Source: Teredinibacter sp. KSP-S5-2
Lineage (GTDB): Bacteria > Pseudomonadota > Gammaproteobacteria > Pseudomonadales > Cellvibrionaceae
NCBI RefSeq assembly: GCF_032773895.1
Contig: NZ_CP120416.1
Location: forward strand, 3,315,001-3,379,000
Length of the DNA stretch: 64,000 nt
Reading direction: 5' to 3'
The notes under the pieces: generated by a model
The model's database searches: none
The model's input: the letters and a program-made list of their open reading frames with translations, nothing else
What the model was told of the DNA's origin: nothing
Program-made: the position numbers and the translations under genes
Shown: one piece after another, positions 27,587 to 37,303 of the stretch
How the letters are laid out: each line of letters opens with the position of its first letter
Numbering within the stretch: position 1 is the stretch's first letter

Positions 27587-28330
27587 TTAACGGTTAAGAC
27601 GTTGTCTGAGCACTTCAAATAAGACAACGCCCGTGGCAACCGAGACATTCAAACTGGAGACACTGCCCTGCATAGGGATCTTGATCAACTCGTCGCAGGT
27701 TTCCCGAGTGAGTCTGCGCATACCATCCCCTTCTGCCCCCATCACAATCACTCTGGGGCCCGACAAGGTGGCATCATAGATAGTTTGCTCAGCTTCCCCC
27801 GCCGCACCATATACCCATAACCCCAACTCCTGAAGCTTCTTCAGACTCCTGGCCAGGTTGGTTACCGGAATTAACGGAACCGTTTCAGCGGCGCCACAGG
27901 CGACCTTACGGGCCACATCATTCAAGCTGGCAGAGTTGTCTTTAGGAACCACAACAGCATCCACCCCCGACGCATCTGCCGAGCGCATACAAGCCCCAAG
28001 GTTATGAGGGTCGGTCACGCCGTCCAGAACTAAAATAAGCGGCTCTGAATCCAGAGTTTGCACCATCTCATACAGTGCCGCCTCATCCAGCTTTTTACCG
28101 GGCATCACGTAGGCGAACACCCCTTGATGCTTGCCATCGCTCATGGAATCCAGGGTTTTCTTATCAACAAGTTTTATCGGTATACCTTGTTTCTGAGCTG
28201 CAGTGACTACTTTTTGCATGCGTTGATCCTGCCGACCTTCGGCAAGATAGAGTTCAACAATTTTTTTAGGTGCAGATTTTAGGAGTGACTGTATGGCGTG
28301 AATACCATAAGCCTGATCGAGTTTGGCCAT
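27587..28330 (-). CDS. rlmB: 23S rRNA (guanosine-2'-O)-methyltransferase RlmB
   Basis: SPOUT methyltransferase that 2'-O-methylates G2251 of 23S rRNA. The 247 residues have the N-terminal L30e-like substrate domain (about 1–75) and the knotted C-terminal domain: ILDGVTDPHNLGACMRSADA, VMGAEGDGMRR and IPMQGSVSSLNVSVATGV. It starts 14 bases after the rnr stop, the standard rnr–rlmB pair. Confidence 0.96.
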   Translation of the reverse strand: MAKLDQAYGIHAIQSLLKSAPKKIVELYLAEGRQDQRMQKVVTAAQKQGIPIKLVDKKTLDSMSDGKHQGVFAYVMPGKKLDEAALYEMVQTLDSEPLILVLDGVTDPHNLGACMRSADASGVDAVVVPKDNSASLNDVARKVACGAAETVPLIPVTNLARSLKKLQELGLWVYGAAGEAEQTIYDATLSGPRVIVMGAEGDGMRRLTRETCDELIKIPMQGSVSSLNVSVATGVVLFEVLRQRLNR

Positions 28331-28344
28331 AAAATTCTATTTGC

Positions 28345-30819
28345 TTACTTTTTCTTTTTAGGTTTATTTGAACTTTTCTTCTTCGCCGATTTTACGGGCT
28401 TCTTCTTTGCCATTTTCTTCGGCTTGCGGACTTCCTGGTTTTGCTTGCCGTCTTCCGACTCGGGTGCGGACAATTTTCGTTTCCGAGGCTTCCGCCCTCC
28501 AGCTTTTCGAGCGCGCTCCCGTTCGTAATCTTTAGCCAGGTTTTTTGCCTGGTCCGACACTTTGACCTTAGAACGTTTTTTTGACTTAACCTGGGTAAGT
28601 TCAAAGTCCACCGTGCGCTCTTCCAGGTTGACACGGACAACCTGTACTTCAAGCTCATCCCCTAAACGAAAAACTTGCCGGGTTCGTTCACCAACAAGCC
28701 GGTGATGGGCCGGTTCGAAATGATAATAGTCCTGCGGAAGCGCCGTAATATGCACCAATCCTTCCACATACATATCTTTCAATTCGACAAACACGCCAAA
28801 AGCTGTGACGGAACTGACAACGCCTTCAAATACTTCGCCGACATGATCCTGTAGGTATTCGCACTTTAACCAGGTCACCACATCCCGAGTGGCATCATCG
28901 GCTCGCCTTTCACACAAAGAGCATTGCTCGCCAAGGCCAACCATTGCCGAAAAGGAGTAGGGATATATTTCTTGCTCCGGCAGTTTCGGCGCTCCGGGCA
29001 CACGAACCACTTTTTTGGATTCCGCATCCGAACGAATAATGCAACGTATCGCTCGATGAACAAGCAAATCGGGGTAACGACGAATAGGCGACGTAAAGTG
29101 TGCATATTCCGTGTATGCCAAACCGAAGTGCCCCATATTATCCGGCTGATAAACCGCCTGATTCATGCTGCGCAACAACACTGTTTGAATCAGGTGCGCA
29201 TCCGGGCGCTGTGCAATTTGTTGCATCACATCCTGGTAATCCGCCGGCGCAATTTCACCTTTGGAATACATAGAAATACCCAACTCGCCCAGAAACTCAA
29301 ACAGCATTTCCAGCTTTTCTGCCTTGGGTGGTTCATGCACACGATATAGCGCGGGGAGTTTATGTGCTTGTAAAAATTTCGCCGCGCATACATTTGCGGC
29401 CAACATGCATTCTTCAATTAGCTTGTGGGCATCATTACGTTCGACAGGAATAATTTTTTTAATTTTCCGCGACTCATCAAAAATAATTCGGGTTTCTTTG
29501 GTTTCAAAATCAATGGCTCCACGCTGTTCCCGCGTGCCACGCAGCACCTGATACAAGTCATGTAAGGCATCGATCTGCTCAAGCACATGATAGTATTGCT
29601 TGCGAACACCACTGCGTTTTTTACCTCGATCCTCGATTATTTTTCCAACATCGGTATAGGTTAAACGCGCATGAGAATGCATGACGCCTTCGTAAAATTT
29701 ATAACCACTAATTTTCCCCGCCGCGCTGATCGTCATTTCGCACACCATGCACAATCGATCAACATTCGGGTTCAGCGAACACAAGCCATTCGATAAAACC
29801 TCGGGCAGCATGGGCACAACAAAATCAGGAAAATAAACCGATGTACCTCTTAAAACAGCTTCTTTATCAAGCGCACTACCAACCTGTACATAATGAGACA
29901 CATCAGCAATGGCGACATATAATCGCCAACCACCAGAAGCTTTTGTTTCGCAATAAACCGCATCATCAAAGTCGCGGGCGTCTTCGCCATCAATCGTCAC
30001 TAAAGGCAACTGACGTAAATCAATTCGGTGTTGCTTATCCTGCTCAGACACTTCAGGACTAATCTGCGCAACTTGCTGTTCAACGCTGTGAGGCCATACA
30101 TTGGGGATATTGTGCGAACGAATGGCAACATCTATTTCCATTCCCGGAGCGAGGTGATCGCCCATCACCTCAACCACATTCCCTGCCGGCGGCGAATTGC
30201 GCGCTGGCTGCTGAATGACATCCACTAAAACAAACTGTCCGTTCTGTGCGCCGTTTGCATTTTCGGGAGGAACAATAATGTCATGACCAATGCGGGTATT
30301 GTCAGGCCGAACAAAGCAGATGCCTCGCTCGCAAAAATATCGCCCAACAATTTGGGTGGTATTGCGGGTTAAGACTTCAACAATATTTCCCTCACGACGC
30401 CCTTTAAAATCCGGCGGGCCTGGGCGAACAAGAACTTCGTCACCATGAAACACTTTGCGCATTTGTCGATTCGTCAAATACACATCTTCAGAACCATCGT
30501 GTGGCAATACAAAACCGTAACCGTCTCGATGCCCCTGCACCACGCCCTTAACCAAATCCATTTTATCAATGCGACCGTAAGCACCTTTGCGGTTAGACAC
30601 AATTTGTCCATCCCGCTCCATCGCACGCAAACGTCGACGTAAAGCTTCTATATTGTCGTCAGAGGTTAGTTTTAAGGCTCGACACAATGATCGGTGGCTC
30701 ATCGGGCCAGAGGACTTTTCTAGAATATCGAGAATTAATTCTCTACTGGGAATGGGGTTTTGATACTTTTGAGATTCGCGCTCAGCGAATGGATCTAATT
30801 GCTTAAATATTTTACTCAA
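28345..30819 (-). CDS. rnr: Ribonuclease R
   Basis: Processive 3'–5' exoribonuclease that degrades structured RNA. It has a winged-helix N domain, two cold-shock domains, the RNB catalytic domain (DGEDARDFDDAV) and an S1 domain (GEVFEGVVSSVTAFGVFVEL), then a Lys-rich tail. No ATG is available. The frame can start at TTG 30849 (834 aa) or TTG 30819 (824 aa). I prefer 30819: it has a GCAGG-like site about seven bases upstream and fits the short lead before LDPFAERE seen in relatives. Lead gene of rnr–rlmB. Confidence 0.93.
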   Translation of the reverse strand: MSKIFKQLDPFAERESQKYQNPIPSRELILDILEKSSGPMSHRSLCRALKLTSDDNIEALRRRLRAMERDGQIVSNRKGAYGRIDKMDLVKGVVQGHRDGYGFVLPHDGSEDVYLTNRQMRKVFHGDEVLVRPGPPDFKGRREGNIVEVLTRNTTQIVGRYFCERGICFVRPDNTRIGHDIIVPPENANGAQNGQFVLVDVIQQPARNSPPAGNVVEVMGDHLAPGMEIDVAIRSHNIPNVWPHSVEQQVAQISPEVSEQDKQHRIDLRQLPLVTIDGEDARDFDDAVYCETKASGGWRLYVAIADVSHYVQVGSALDKEAVLRGTSVYFPDFVVPMLPEVLSNGLCSLNPNVDRLCMVCEMTISAAGKISGYKFYEGVMHSHARLTYTDVGKIIEDRGKKRSGVRKQYYHVLEQIDALHDLYQVLRGTREQRGAIDFETKETRIIFDESRKIKKIIPVERNDAHKLIEECMLAANVCAAKFLQAHKLPALYRVHEPPKAEKLEMLFEFLGELGISMYSKGEIAPADYQDVMQQIAQRPDAHLIQTVLLRSMNQAVYQPDNMGHFGLAYTEYAHFTSPIRRYPDLLVHRAIRCIIRSDAESKKVVRVPGAPKLPEQEIYPYSFSAMVGLGEQCSLCERRADDATRDVVTWLKCEYLQDHVGEVFEGVVSSVTAFGVFVELKDMYVEGLVHITALPQDYYHFEPAHHRLVGERTRQVFRLGDELEVQVVRVNLEERTVDFELTQVKSKKRSKVKVSDQAKNLAKDYERERARKAGGRKPRKRKLSAPESEDGKQNQEVRKPKKMAKKKPVKSAKKKSSNKPKKKK

Positions 30820-30894
30820 ATTGACGCCTGCTTTGAGAGTCTGTGCCAAGACACGACTTTAATGGCTTTAGGTTTAGCTCTATTTTAGCCTGAA

Positions 30895-30921
30895 ATGACT
30901 AAACCTTCGCGGTTTAGTCAT
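30895..30921. terminator. Perfect 11-bp hairpin between SMP-30 gene and rnr
   Basis: Arms 30895–30905 and 30911–30921 are perfect complements with loop TTCGC. It lies past the stop of the SMP-30 lipoprotein gene and before rnr, at the edge of the accessory segment. There is no T run on the minus strand, so termination efficiency is uncertain. Confidence 0.5.
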
Positions 30922-30945
30922 CAAAGTGAGCCAAGTTTAGCCAAA

Positions 30946-31836
30946 TCACTGCTGCTCAACCCAAGCCCGGCCGGGAGTATCCGTAAAAAATGTTTCAATT
31001 GCACCACGTTTTTGCATGGTAACGAAAACCTGCTTGCCATCAACCCCACCAAAAGCCACATTTGTTGGGTGCTGCCCCTTCAATTTCACTTCTCGAATTA
31101 ATTTGCCTTCAGGTGACACTATGGCCACAACACCAGCACCATAACGAGCGATATACAGATTACCGGAAACATCACAGCGCATGCCGTCCATACCAAAATC
31201 GTCAAATTCGATAAAGGTTCGTTTATTGGAAACATTTCCAGATGCATCCAGGTCATAAGCGTAAACTTTTCGCTGAACACTTTCGTTTACATACAAAGTA
31301 CGGCCATCTGGGCTGACTTCAACACCGTTGGTTGTCCCCATATTGGATTCCAGAAGCGTGACCTTACCCTCTTCAACACGCCATAGGTTACCGGTACTGT
31401 TTGCCCAGTTGGGATCACTGGCGAATAAAATTCCATTCGGCGCAATGGCAATATCATTTGGCTGGTTCATTTTAGGGTTGTGTGCATAGACGCTCACTTT
31501 TTTTGATTGAGCATCCACCTTCAACACATTATGAGCTGAGTAATCCGCAATCAACATGTTGCCATGCCGATCAAAACGAATACCATTGCCCGTACTACCT
31601 TCAGGCAAAGTTACATACAACTCTGGCTGCATTTTCTTCGGGATAACACCAATCGTTCCCTGCTCTTTAAAGTTCACCGCATACAAATGTCCGTTTGTAT
31701 CCACCGCTGGCCCTTCGATACCATTGGTGAAATCCCCATCCTTGGTCCAGTCCGATACAGTAAACAGTTCTTGAGTTGTTGAGGCACATCCAGAAACAAG
31801 TGCCACAACCAGTGGCATCGCAGTCATAAGCCGCAT
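30946..31836 (-). CDS. SMP-30/gluconolactonase-like lipoprotein
   Basis: Predicted lipoprotein with a six-bladed beta-propeller of the SMP-30/gluconolactonase/LRE group. The signal peptide ends in LVSGC, lipidated Cys17. Propeller repeats are visible as NGIRFDRHGNMLIADYSAH, NDIAIAPNGILFASDP and NGVEVSPDGRTLYVNES, and residues such as E, N and D at these sites match the metal ligands of lactonases. Substrate unknown; sugar lactone hydrolysis is the family default. It follows the aldo-keto reductase by 17 bases, and both follow the GH18 gene, suggesting an operon for chitin or another polysaccharide (inference). Confidence 0.8.
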   Translation of the reverse strand: MRLMTAMPLVVALVSGCASTTQELFTVSDWTKDGDFTNGIEGPAVDTNGHLYAVNFKEQGTIGVIPKKMQPELYVTLPEGSTGNGIRFDRHGNMLIADYSAHNVLKVDAQSKKVSVYAHNPKMNQPNDIAIAPNGILFASDPNWANSTGNLWRVEEGKVTLLESNMGTTNGVEVSPDGRTLYVNESVQRKVYAYDLDASGNVSNKRTFIEFDDFGMDGMRCDVSGNLYIARYGAGVVAIVSPEGKLIREVKLKGQHPTNVAFGGVDGKQVFVTMQKRGAIETFFTDTPGRAWVEQQ

Positions 31837-31853
31837 GAAAAACTCCTGATTTT

Positions 31854-32840
31854 TTAAGAAAGCGTTATTGTATTTATTAAATCAATTTCTTCTTGCGAGA
31901 AAGGTGCAGAGTTTAACGCATTTAAATTATTTTTTAGCTGTTCGAGGGTTCTAACCCCCAGCAGTGTCGTGGTGGGTTTGCCTTGTAGAATCCAGGCCAA
32001 CGCCATCTGCGCCAATGGTTCGCCCCGCTGCTCTGCTAAGGAATGTAACTGACTGACTTTTTTCTGGATATCTTCCGTTATCCAAGCAGCCTGTAAATTG
32101 CCTGTATCCCGTGATGCTCGAGAGTCCTGAGGAATACCACCCAGATATTTACCAGAAAGCACGCCTTGAAATAATGGTGCAAATGCCACGCTTCCCACAC
32201 CGTGGGTTTGCAACATATCAAACAAACCATTATCCGGTTCCCGATTCAACATGGAATAGCTCATCTGGTGGGCGAGAATCGAAAAGCCCATTTCCGATGC
32301 CATATGAATCGCTTTTTCTGTCTCATCAACGGAATACGCAGAAATACCCACGTACAAGCTTTTTCCCTGTGCCACTATGTCCCGTAATGCTCCCATAGTT
32401 TCCTCAAGCGGCGTATTCGGGTCTGGTCTATGGTGATAATACAAATCCACATAGTCCAACTGCATACGCTTGAGGCTCTGATCCAAGCTGGAAATCAAAT
32501 GCTTGCGCGAACCCCAGTTACCATATGGGCCGTCCCACATATCCCAACCGGCTTTGGTCGTGATAAAGAGTTCATCGCGTAAATTAAAGAAATCACCAGA
32601 AAGGTATTTTCCCAAAGTCTTTTCCGCAGAACCTGGGGGAGGACCATAGTTATTCGCCAAGTCCAAATGCACGACACCATGATCAATGGCGTAGTGCAGC
32701 ATTTTCTGAATTTCCCGCTGGTCATCCTGCTCACTAAAGTTATGCCACAAACCAAGAGATAAGGCAGGTAATAAAACGCCGCTGATTCCACAGCGGCGAT
32801 ATTCAATGCGTTGGTACCGTTCGGAATCCGGTGTCCACAT
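31854..32840 (-). CDS. Aldo-keto reductase, YghZ/Gpr-like
   Basis: NADPH-dependent reductase of small aldehydes; the E. coli homologue YghZ (Gpr) reduces L-glyceraldehyde 3-phosphate and methylglyoxal. The 328 residues match along the length: LPALSLGLWHNF, HLDLANNYGPPPGSAE, DMWDGPYGNWGSRKHL. The catalytic tetrad is D60, Y65, K96 and H137 (YYHHRPD). Its start lies one base after the chitinase stop, so the two are tightly coupled, an unusual neighbour for this enzyme. Confidence 0.88.
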   Translation of the reverse strand: MWTPDSERYQRIEYRRCGISGVLLPALSLGLWHNFSEQDDQREIQKMLHYAIDHGVVHLDLANNYGPPPGSAEKTLGKYLSGDFFNLRDELFITTKAGWDMWDGPYGNWGSRKHLISSLDQSLKRMQLDYVDLYYHHRPDPNTPLEETMGALRDIVAQGKSLYVGISAYSVDETEKAIHMASEMGFSILAHQMSYSMLNREPDNGLFDMLQTHGVGSVAFAPLFQGVLSGKYLGGIPQDSRASRDTGNLQAAWITEDIQKKVSQLHSLAEQRGEPLAQMALAWILQGKPTTTLLGVRTLEQLKNNLNALNSAPFSQEEIDLINTITLS

Positions 32841-32841
32841 A

Positions 32842-34089
32842 TTATTTTAATCCTTCTACGATTGCGCCTAGAAGCGCACCCTCTTCGTCATCACCACTAA
32901 GTTGCCAGAAGAAAGCGCCACCCAAGCCTTTTTGTTTTGCGTAATCCATCTTACCAAGAACGGTTTCTGGTGTGTCATAACTCCACCATTCTCCATCACA
33001 GAATCCGTAAGCGGTGCCGCCCACGATTCCACTTGCAGGACAACGTGTTTTCAAGATGTTGTAAGAATCAGCTCCCAATTCATGCTTACCTGGTGCTGGG
33101 GCAGATGCACTACCCAAGGCTTCCGGCTGAGAAACACCGGTCCAACCACGACCATAGAAACCAATACCAAGGAGAATTTTTTCTGCTGGGATGCCTTGTT
33201 CTAACATATAACGAATTGAGTCGTCCGTTGAGTTTTTCTCTTCATCGGTACCTTCTGTACCCGGCACACGGAACAACGGAGAGTGAGGATAAGTTGGACC
33301 TTGAGACGCCCAACCACCAGAATAGTCGTAAGTCATGGGCATAAAGAAATCGATATAAGGAGCGGCTTTTGCGTAATCCGCAGCGGTAAGCGTTTTTAGC
33401 TGTGCGCCAATGGCAGTGGTCACCAACTCGTCGTTACCAAATCTTTCGCGTACAGCTTTCATCAATTTGTAGTAACCGTCACGACCACTCTTATCACACT
33501 CAATACCACAGGCATTCGGGTATTCCCAGTCAATATCGATACCGGCGAACAATCCCTCCCAACGAGGATCATGAATCATGTCATAGCAGGAATCAGCAAA
33601 GGTTTCGACATCGTTTGCTGCCTCGATAAACCCGGTTGATAACGTCCAGCCACCAATAGACCAGAGTAGTTTCAAATCAGGGTACATTTTCTTCAGTTTG
33701 ATTAGCTGGCCAATCACACCTTTAACTTTAGCGTCTTCGGCATCTGCAACGCCATCAACACTGTCTTCTGCGCTGTATGCATGCTCTATCGTCGCAGGCA
33801 CTCTATCCAATACACACTTACCACCTTCAACACCACCAAAAGCAAACAGAATATGGGTTAACTGTTCGGCCGCACCACGGGTAACCACATCTTTAACCCG
33901 ATATCCGCGCTCAGGCTCCCATGCAGGGAAATACCCGACCACTTTTGGCTTTGCACTCACTTCAAGCTCCTCTGTCACCGCCGTTGATGCTTGTTTCTCT
34001 TCTTTCGGTGCAGGAGACTCAGATTCACTGCATCCGACAAAAAACACCCCCAAAATAAGAATACTGAGAAGCTTACTGGTTAACCGCAT
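32842..34089 (-). CDS. GH18 chitinase-like lipoprotein
   Basis: Family 18 glycosidase, probably a surface or periplasmic chitinase. The signal peptide ends in the lipobox FVGC (Cys20), followed by a Ser/Glu/Pro linker. The TIM barrel shows VVGYFPAWEPE, LLWSIGGWTLS and FAGIDIDWEYP, with proton donor E189 and partners D185 and D187. The first Asp of the DxxDxDxE signature is Ala here, a tolerated change in some members. Also FFMPMTYDYSGGW and GGAFFWQLSGDD near the end. Length 415. Divergent from the rmlB-like gene. Confidence 0.88.
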   Translation of the reverse strand: MRLTSKLLSILILGVFFVGCSESESPAPKEEKQASTAVTEELEVSAKPKVVGYFPAWEPERGYRVKDVVTRGAAEQLTHILFAFGGVEGGKCVLDRVPATIEHAYSAEDSVDGVADAEDAKVKGVIGQLIKLKKMYPDLKLLWSIGGWTLSTGFIEAANDVETFADSCYDMIHDPRWEGLFAGIDIDWEYPNACGIECDKSGRDGYYKLMKAVRERFGNDELVTTAIGAQLKTLTAADYAKAAPYIDFFMPMTYDYSGGWASQGPTYPHSPLFRVPGTEGTDEEKNSTDDSIRYMLEQGIPAEKILLGIGFYGRGWTGVSQPEALGSASAPAPGKHELGADSYNILKTRCPASGIVGGTAYGFCDGEWWSYDTPETVLGKMDYAKQKGLGGAFFWQLSGDDEEGALLGAIVEGLK

Positions 34090-34266
34090 ATAACACCCCT
34101 GAATTGTATTGAATGGAGTTAAAAATCAGCCAAAATAAGGTAAAAATAGTATTAGGCTATTGATAACTCTAGGTAAAACTCTTCACTATTATAAACATAG
34201 AAGAGTGAAAATCATGACGCCTGTCACACCTAAAATAGCCTTTAGCAACAGAAAAGTGCGTGAATA

Positions 34267-35334
34267 ATGTATAAACAACTATTAATTACCGGTGGGGCCG
34301 GATTTATCGGGTCAAACTTCGTTGCACATTGGCTTGCCCAACATCCGCACACGCAAGTAACGATACTGGATTTACTCACCTATGCCGGCAATATGGCCAA
34401 TCTGCAATCCGTTGCAGATAATCCAAACCTTTCCTTTGTTCGAGGTGATATTGGCGATAAGGCATTGGTTAGCAGCTTGTTCGCCGAAAAAGACTTCGAC
34501 TGCGTTGTGCACTTTGCAGCAGAATCCCATGTTGATCGCTCAATCGAAGAACCTGATATATTCCTCAAAACCAATGTACTGGGCACGCACAACCTGCTGG
34601 AATGTGCCAAGCAGCACTGGCTATATCCAGGGGCAAAGCCGCGCACCCATCTGTTTCATCACGTTTCAACGGATGAAGTTTTTGGTAGCTTACAGCCTGG
34701 AGAGTCGCCCTTTACAGAAGAAAACAATTACAAACCAAACTCACCCTATTCTGCGAGTAAAGCTGCATCTGACCACTTAGTCCGCGCTTACCACAACACA
34801 TATCAACTCAATACATCAATATGCCATTGTTGTAATGCCTTCGGCCCACATCAGCACACAGAAAAACTTATTCCCAAAACAATCCATGCGATATTGTCGA
34901 ATAAGACTATTCCCGTATACGGCGATGGTTTACAAATCCGAGACTGGATGTACGTTCATCACACAGTAGAAGCCATCGAAAGAATCATCACAAAAGGGGA
35001 AAAAGGCGAAGCATATAATGTCGGTTATAATCAGGAAAAAACCAATATGACGCTGATTGGTGAAACATGCTCACTTATGGATAAACTGTTTGCGGATAAC
35101 ACACAACTACAACGCCAGTTTCCAGAAGCCACCAAGGCCGCTGAAGGAAAATCAAAAGAATTAATATCTCACGTTGAAGATAGGCTAGGGCACGATAGAC
35201 GCTACGCAATAAATGCTAATAAGTTGTCTGCCCATTTAAACTTTTCCCAAACAGGATCCTTCGAAGAAAACCTACTCGATACCATCCGATGGTTTATTCA
35301 ACAGCACACTAAAGTCAGTACTATCGATATCTGA
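34267..35334 (+). CDS. dTDP-glucose 4,6-dehydratase-like SDR
   Basis: Extended short-chain dehydrogenase of the RmlB type, which makes 4-keto-6-deoxy sugar nucleotides. Rossmann motif GGAGFIGS (9–16), the active-site triad STDEVFG (T135, D136, E137) and YSASK (Y161, K165) are all present. The usual CSNNYGPYQ block reads CHCCNAFGPHQ, and rmlA, rmlC and rmlD are absent nearby, so the substrate may not be dTDP-glucose. 355 residues, full length. It faces cheB convergently with four bases between, and shares a 177-base upstream region with the chitinase gene. Confidence 0.8.
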   Translation: MYKQLLITGGAGFIGSNFVAHWLAQHPHTQVTILDLLTYAGNMANLQSVADNPNLSFVRGDIGDKALVSSLFAEKDFDCVVHFAAESHVDRSIEEPDIFLKTNVLGTHNLLECAKQHWLYPGAKPRTHLFHHVSTDEVFGSLQPGESPFTEENNYKPNSPYSASKAASDHLVRAYHNTYQLNTSICHCCNAFGPHQHTEKLIPKTIHAILSNKTIPVYGDGLQIRDWMYVHHTVEAIERIITKGEKGEAYNVGYNQEKTNMTLIGETCSLMDKLFADNTQLQRQFPEATKAAEGKSKELISHVEDRLGHDRRYAINANKLSAHLNFSQTGSFEENLLDTIRWFIQQHTKVSTIDI

Positions 35335-35338
35335 TACA

Positions 35339-36412
35339 TCAATTGTGTGTTTCCAATAAAAGCTGCTCTGCAATAGAACCAAGGGGCAGCACTTTATCAA
35401 CCGCATTTCTTTTTATCGCTTCATTGGGCATACCAAACACGGCACAACTCTGTTCATCTTGAGCAATGGTAACAGCTCCCTCATCGTGCAATTCTGACAT
35501 CCCCCGAGCACCGTCATCTCCCATTCCGGTTAATATTACTCCCACAATATTTTTCCCTCCATATTGCGCAGCCGATCGAAATAACACATCAACCGATGGG
35601 CGATGTCGAGACACCAACGGGCCTCCGCGTAATTCAACAAAATAACGAGCACCGCTTCTTTTGAGCAACATATGCTGATTGCCTGGCGCCACTAAAGCCG
35701 TTCCCCGTAAAATAGTTTCGTTATTTGTTGCTTCCCGAACGGTTATGTTGCACTCCTGATTTAATCGGTTAGCGTAGCTTTTGGTAAAATGTTCCGGCAT
35801 ATGCAAAACAATCAAGATTCCTGGTGAGTCCTGGGGCAATTGAGTAAGGATTGCTCTAATCGCTTCGGTTCCTCCAGTTGACGCACCGATAACAACGAGT
35901 TTCTCCGTTGTCCTGGTCATTGACAGAGCTTGCCTTTGACGGCCGATGATCACATCAGCCGTTAATTTGGTCTGAGGCTTCTTAATTTCGGTTCGCTTTC
36001 TTAAATGCCCTCTACAAGCCGCAGCCGCTTTAATCTTATCAACGATCTGAACCTTGGACTCCTCAATAAACAACTTTGAGCCTAATTTTGGTTTGGTAAT
36101 AATTTCTACCGCACCAAGCTCCAAAGCCTTGAAATAAGAATCCGTGCCCTGCTCAGCCAAGGTTGAACAGATAATAACGGGCATCGGGTTCTGCTCCATG
36201 ATTTTTTTCAGAAAAGTCAGGCCATCCATACGAGGCATTTCAATATCTAAAATCAGCACATCAGGAACGGCTCTTTTTAGTTTCTCTACAGCGAAATACG
36301 GATCCTGAGCGGTGGATATCAGCTCCACCTCGGCACTACCAGCAAGCACCTGTTCGAACACATTCCTGATTAATGCAGAGTCATCGACGAGCATCACCTT
36401 GATTTTACTCAT
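35339..36412 (-). CDS. cheB: Chemotaxis response regulator methylesterase
   Basis: Removes methyl groups from chemoreceptors and deamidates glutamines. The receiver domain has the acidic pocket and phospho-acceptor D56 ([12 protein letters not shown]). The C-terminal esterase has catalytic S178 (GASTGGTEA), H204 (IVLHMPEHF) and an Asp in [11 protein letters not shown]. The linker (about 125–165) is Lys/Arg rich. The frame opens upstream to 36439, but ATG 36412 ([12 protein letters not shown]) starts the first receiver strand. It follows cheR by 35 bases and ends the cheW–cheR–cheB block. Confidence 0.94.
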   Translation of the reverse strand: MSKIKVMLVDDSALIRNVFEQVLAGSAEVELISTAQDPYFAVEKLKRAVPDVLILDIEMPRMDGLTFLKKIMEQNPMPVIICSTLAEQGTDSYFKALELGAVEIITKPKLGSKLFIEESKVQIVDKIKAAAACRGHLRKRTEIKKPQTKLTADVIIGRQRQALSMTRTTEKLVVIGASTGGTEAIRAILTQLPQDSPGILIVLHMPEHFTKSYANRLNQECNITVREATNNETILRGTALVAPGNQHMLLKRSGARYFVELRGGPLVSRHRPSVDVLFRSAAQYGGKNIVGVILTGMGDDGARGMSELHDEGAVTIAQDEQSCAVFGMPNEAIKRNAVDKVLPLGSIAEQLLLETHN

Positions 36413-36447
36413 TCCCAAATTCCTGTCGCTAGTGAACACAGAGATAA

Positions 36448-37293
36448 CTACGGGTCATATTGATATACAGTAGAGCTGACGTTTTTTATGGGCAAACCTT
36501 TTGGCAACATTCCTTCTGACGGCCCAATAAAAAGGTATCCTTTTGGTTTTAGAACGGAGAGCAGTTTTTCGATTACTGCATCTTTATTTTCTTTGTTAAA
36601 GTAAATAAGAACATTTCGACAGAAGATCACATCCATAGGTTGAATTTTACGGTAATCCCCCGTAATCAAATTAAATAGGCTTAAGTAAACTCGCTGCCTT
36701 AACTCCGGAACGATACGGTACACGGCCTCACCCTTTTTACTTTTTAGCAAAAAACGCGAACTTAAATTTTTATCAATAGGAGTCACAGCTTCAGATGGAT
36801 AAATTGCTGCACGCGCTTTTTGCAGAGAAGGTATCGATATATCCGTTGCCATAATCTGGCATCGATATAAAGGAATATCATGCAGCCTAAAATACTTGGC
36901 AGCGATCATTGCCATAGTATAAGCCTCCTCTCCCGTAGAGCAAGCTGCACTCCACATATTCAGAGAGGCTGAGTTTTTCCTTCGAAAAAAATCAGGAAGA
37001 ACACGATCATATAAAAAATCGAAATGCGAAGGATCTCGAAAAAAATCTGTTTTATGGGTGGAAACAAGATCGATTAATATCTGAAGCTCTTTTTCACCTT
37101 CATGGCAATTAGAAAAAGAGAACTTGAGGTAATCACCAAAATTGGACATTCCCAAGGCATTGAGGCGCTTATTCAGGCGGGTTTCCAACATTGTCAGTTT
37201 ATTTACAGGCGTTTTTATACCCAACTGACTCTCAATAAACCCCTGCAACCTGACGAACTCAGACTTGGACATTCTGTAAAGTCCGAAATCCAT
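36448..37293 (-). CDS. cheR: Chemotaxis protein methyltransferase
   Basis: S-adenosylmethionine-dependent methyltransferase that methylates receptor glutamates. The N-terminal helical domain ([16 protein letters not shown]) and the Rossmann domain ([36 protein letters not shown]) are intact. I start at ATG 37293 ([13 protein letters not shown]), ten bases after cheW. A longer frame to 37350 would overlap cheW, and ATG 37272 is an alternative. The partner receptor here lacks the C-terminal NWETF-type pentapeptide that tethers CheR in E. coli, so CheR would act without tethering. Confidence 0.92.
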   Translation of the reverse strand: MDFGLYRMSKSEFVRLQGFIESQLGIKTPVNKLTMLETRLNKRLNALGMSNFGDYLKFSFSNCHEGEKELQILIDLVSTHKTDFFRDPSHFDFLYDRVLPDFFRRKNSASLNMWSAACSTGEEAYTMAMIAAKYFRLHDIPLYRCQIMATDISIPSLQKARAAIYPSEAVTPIDKNLSSRFLLKSKKGEAVYRIVPELRQRVYLSLFNLITGDYRKIQPMDVIFCRNVLIYFNKENKDAVIEKLLSVLKPKGYLFIGPSEGMLPKGLPIKNVSSTVYQYDP

Positions 37294-37303
37294 TTTTGAC
37301 TGA

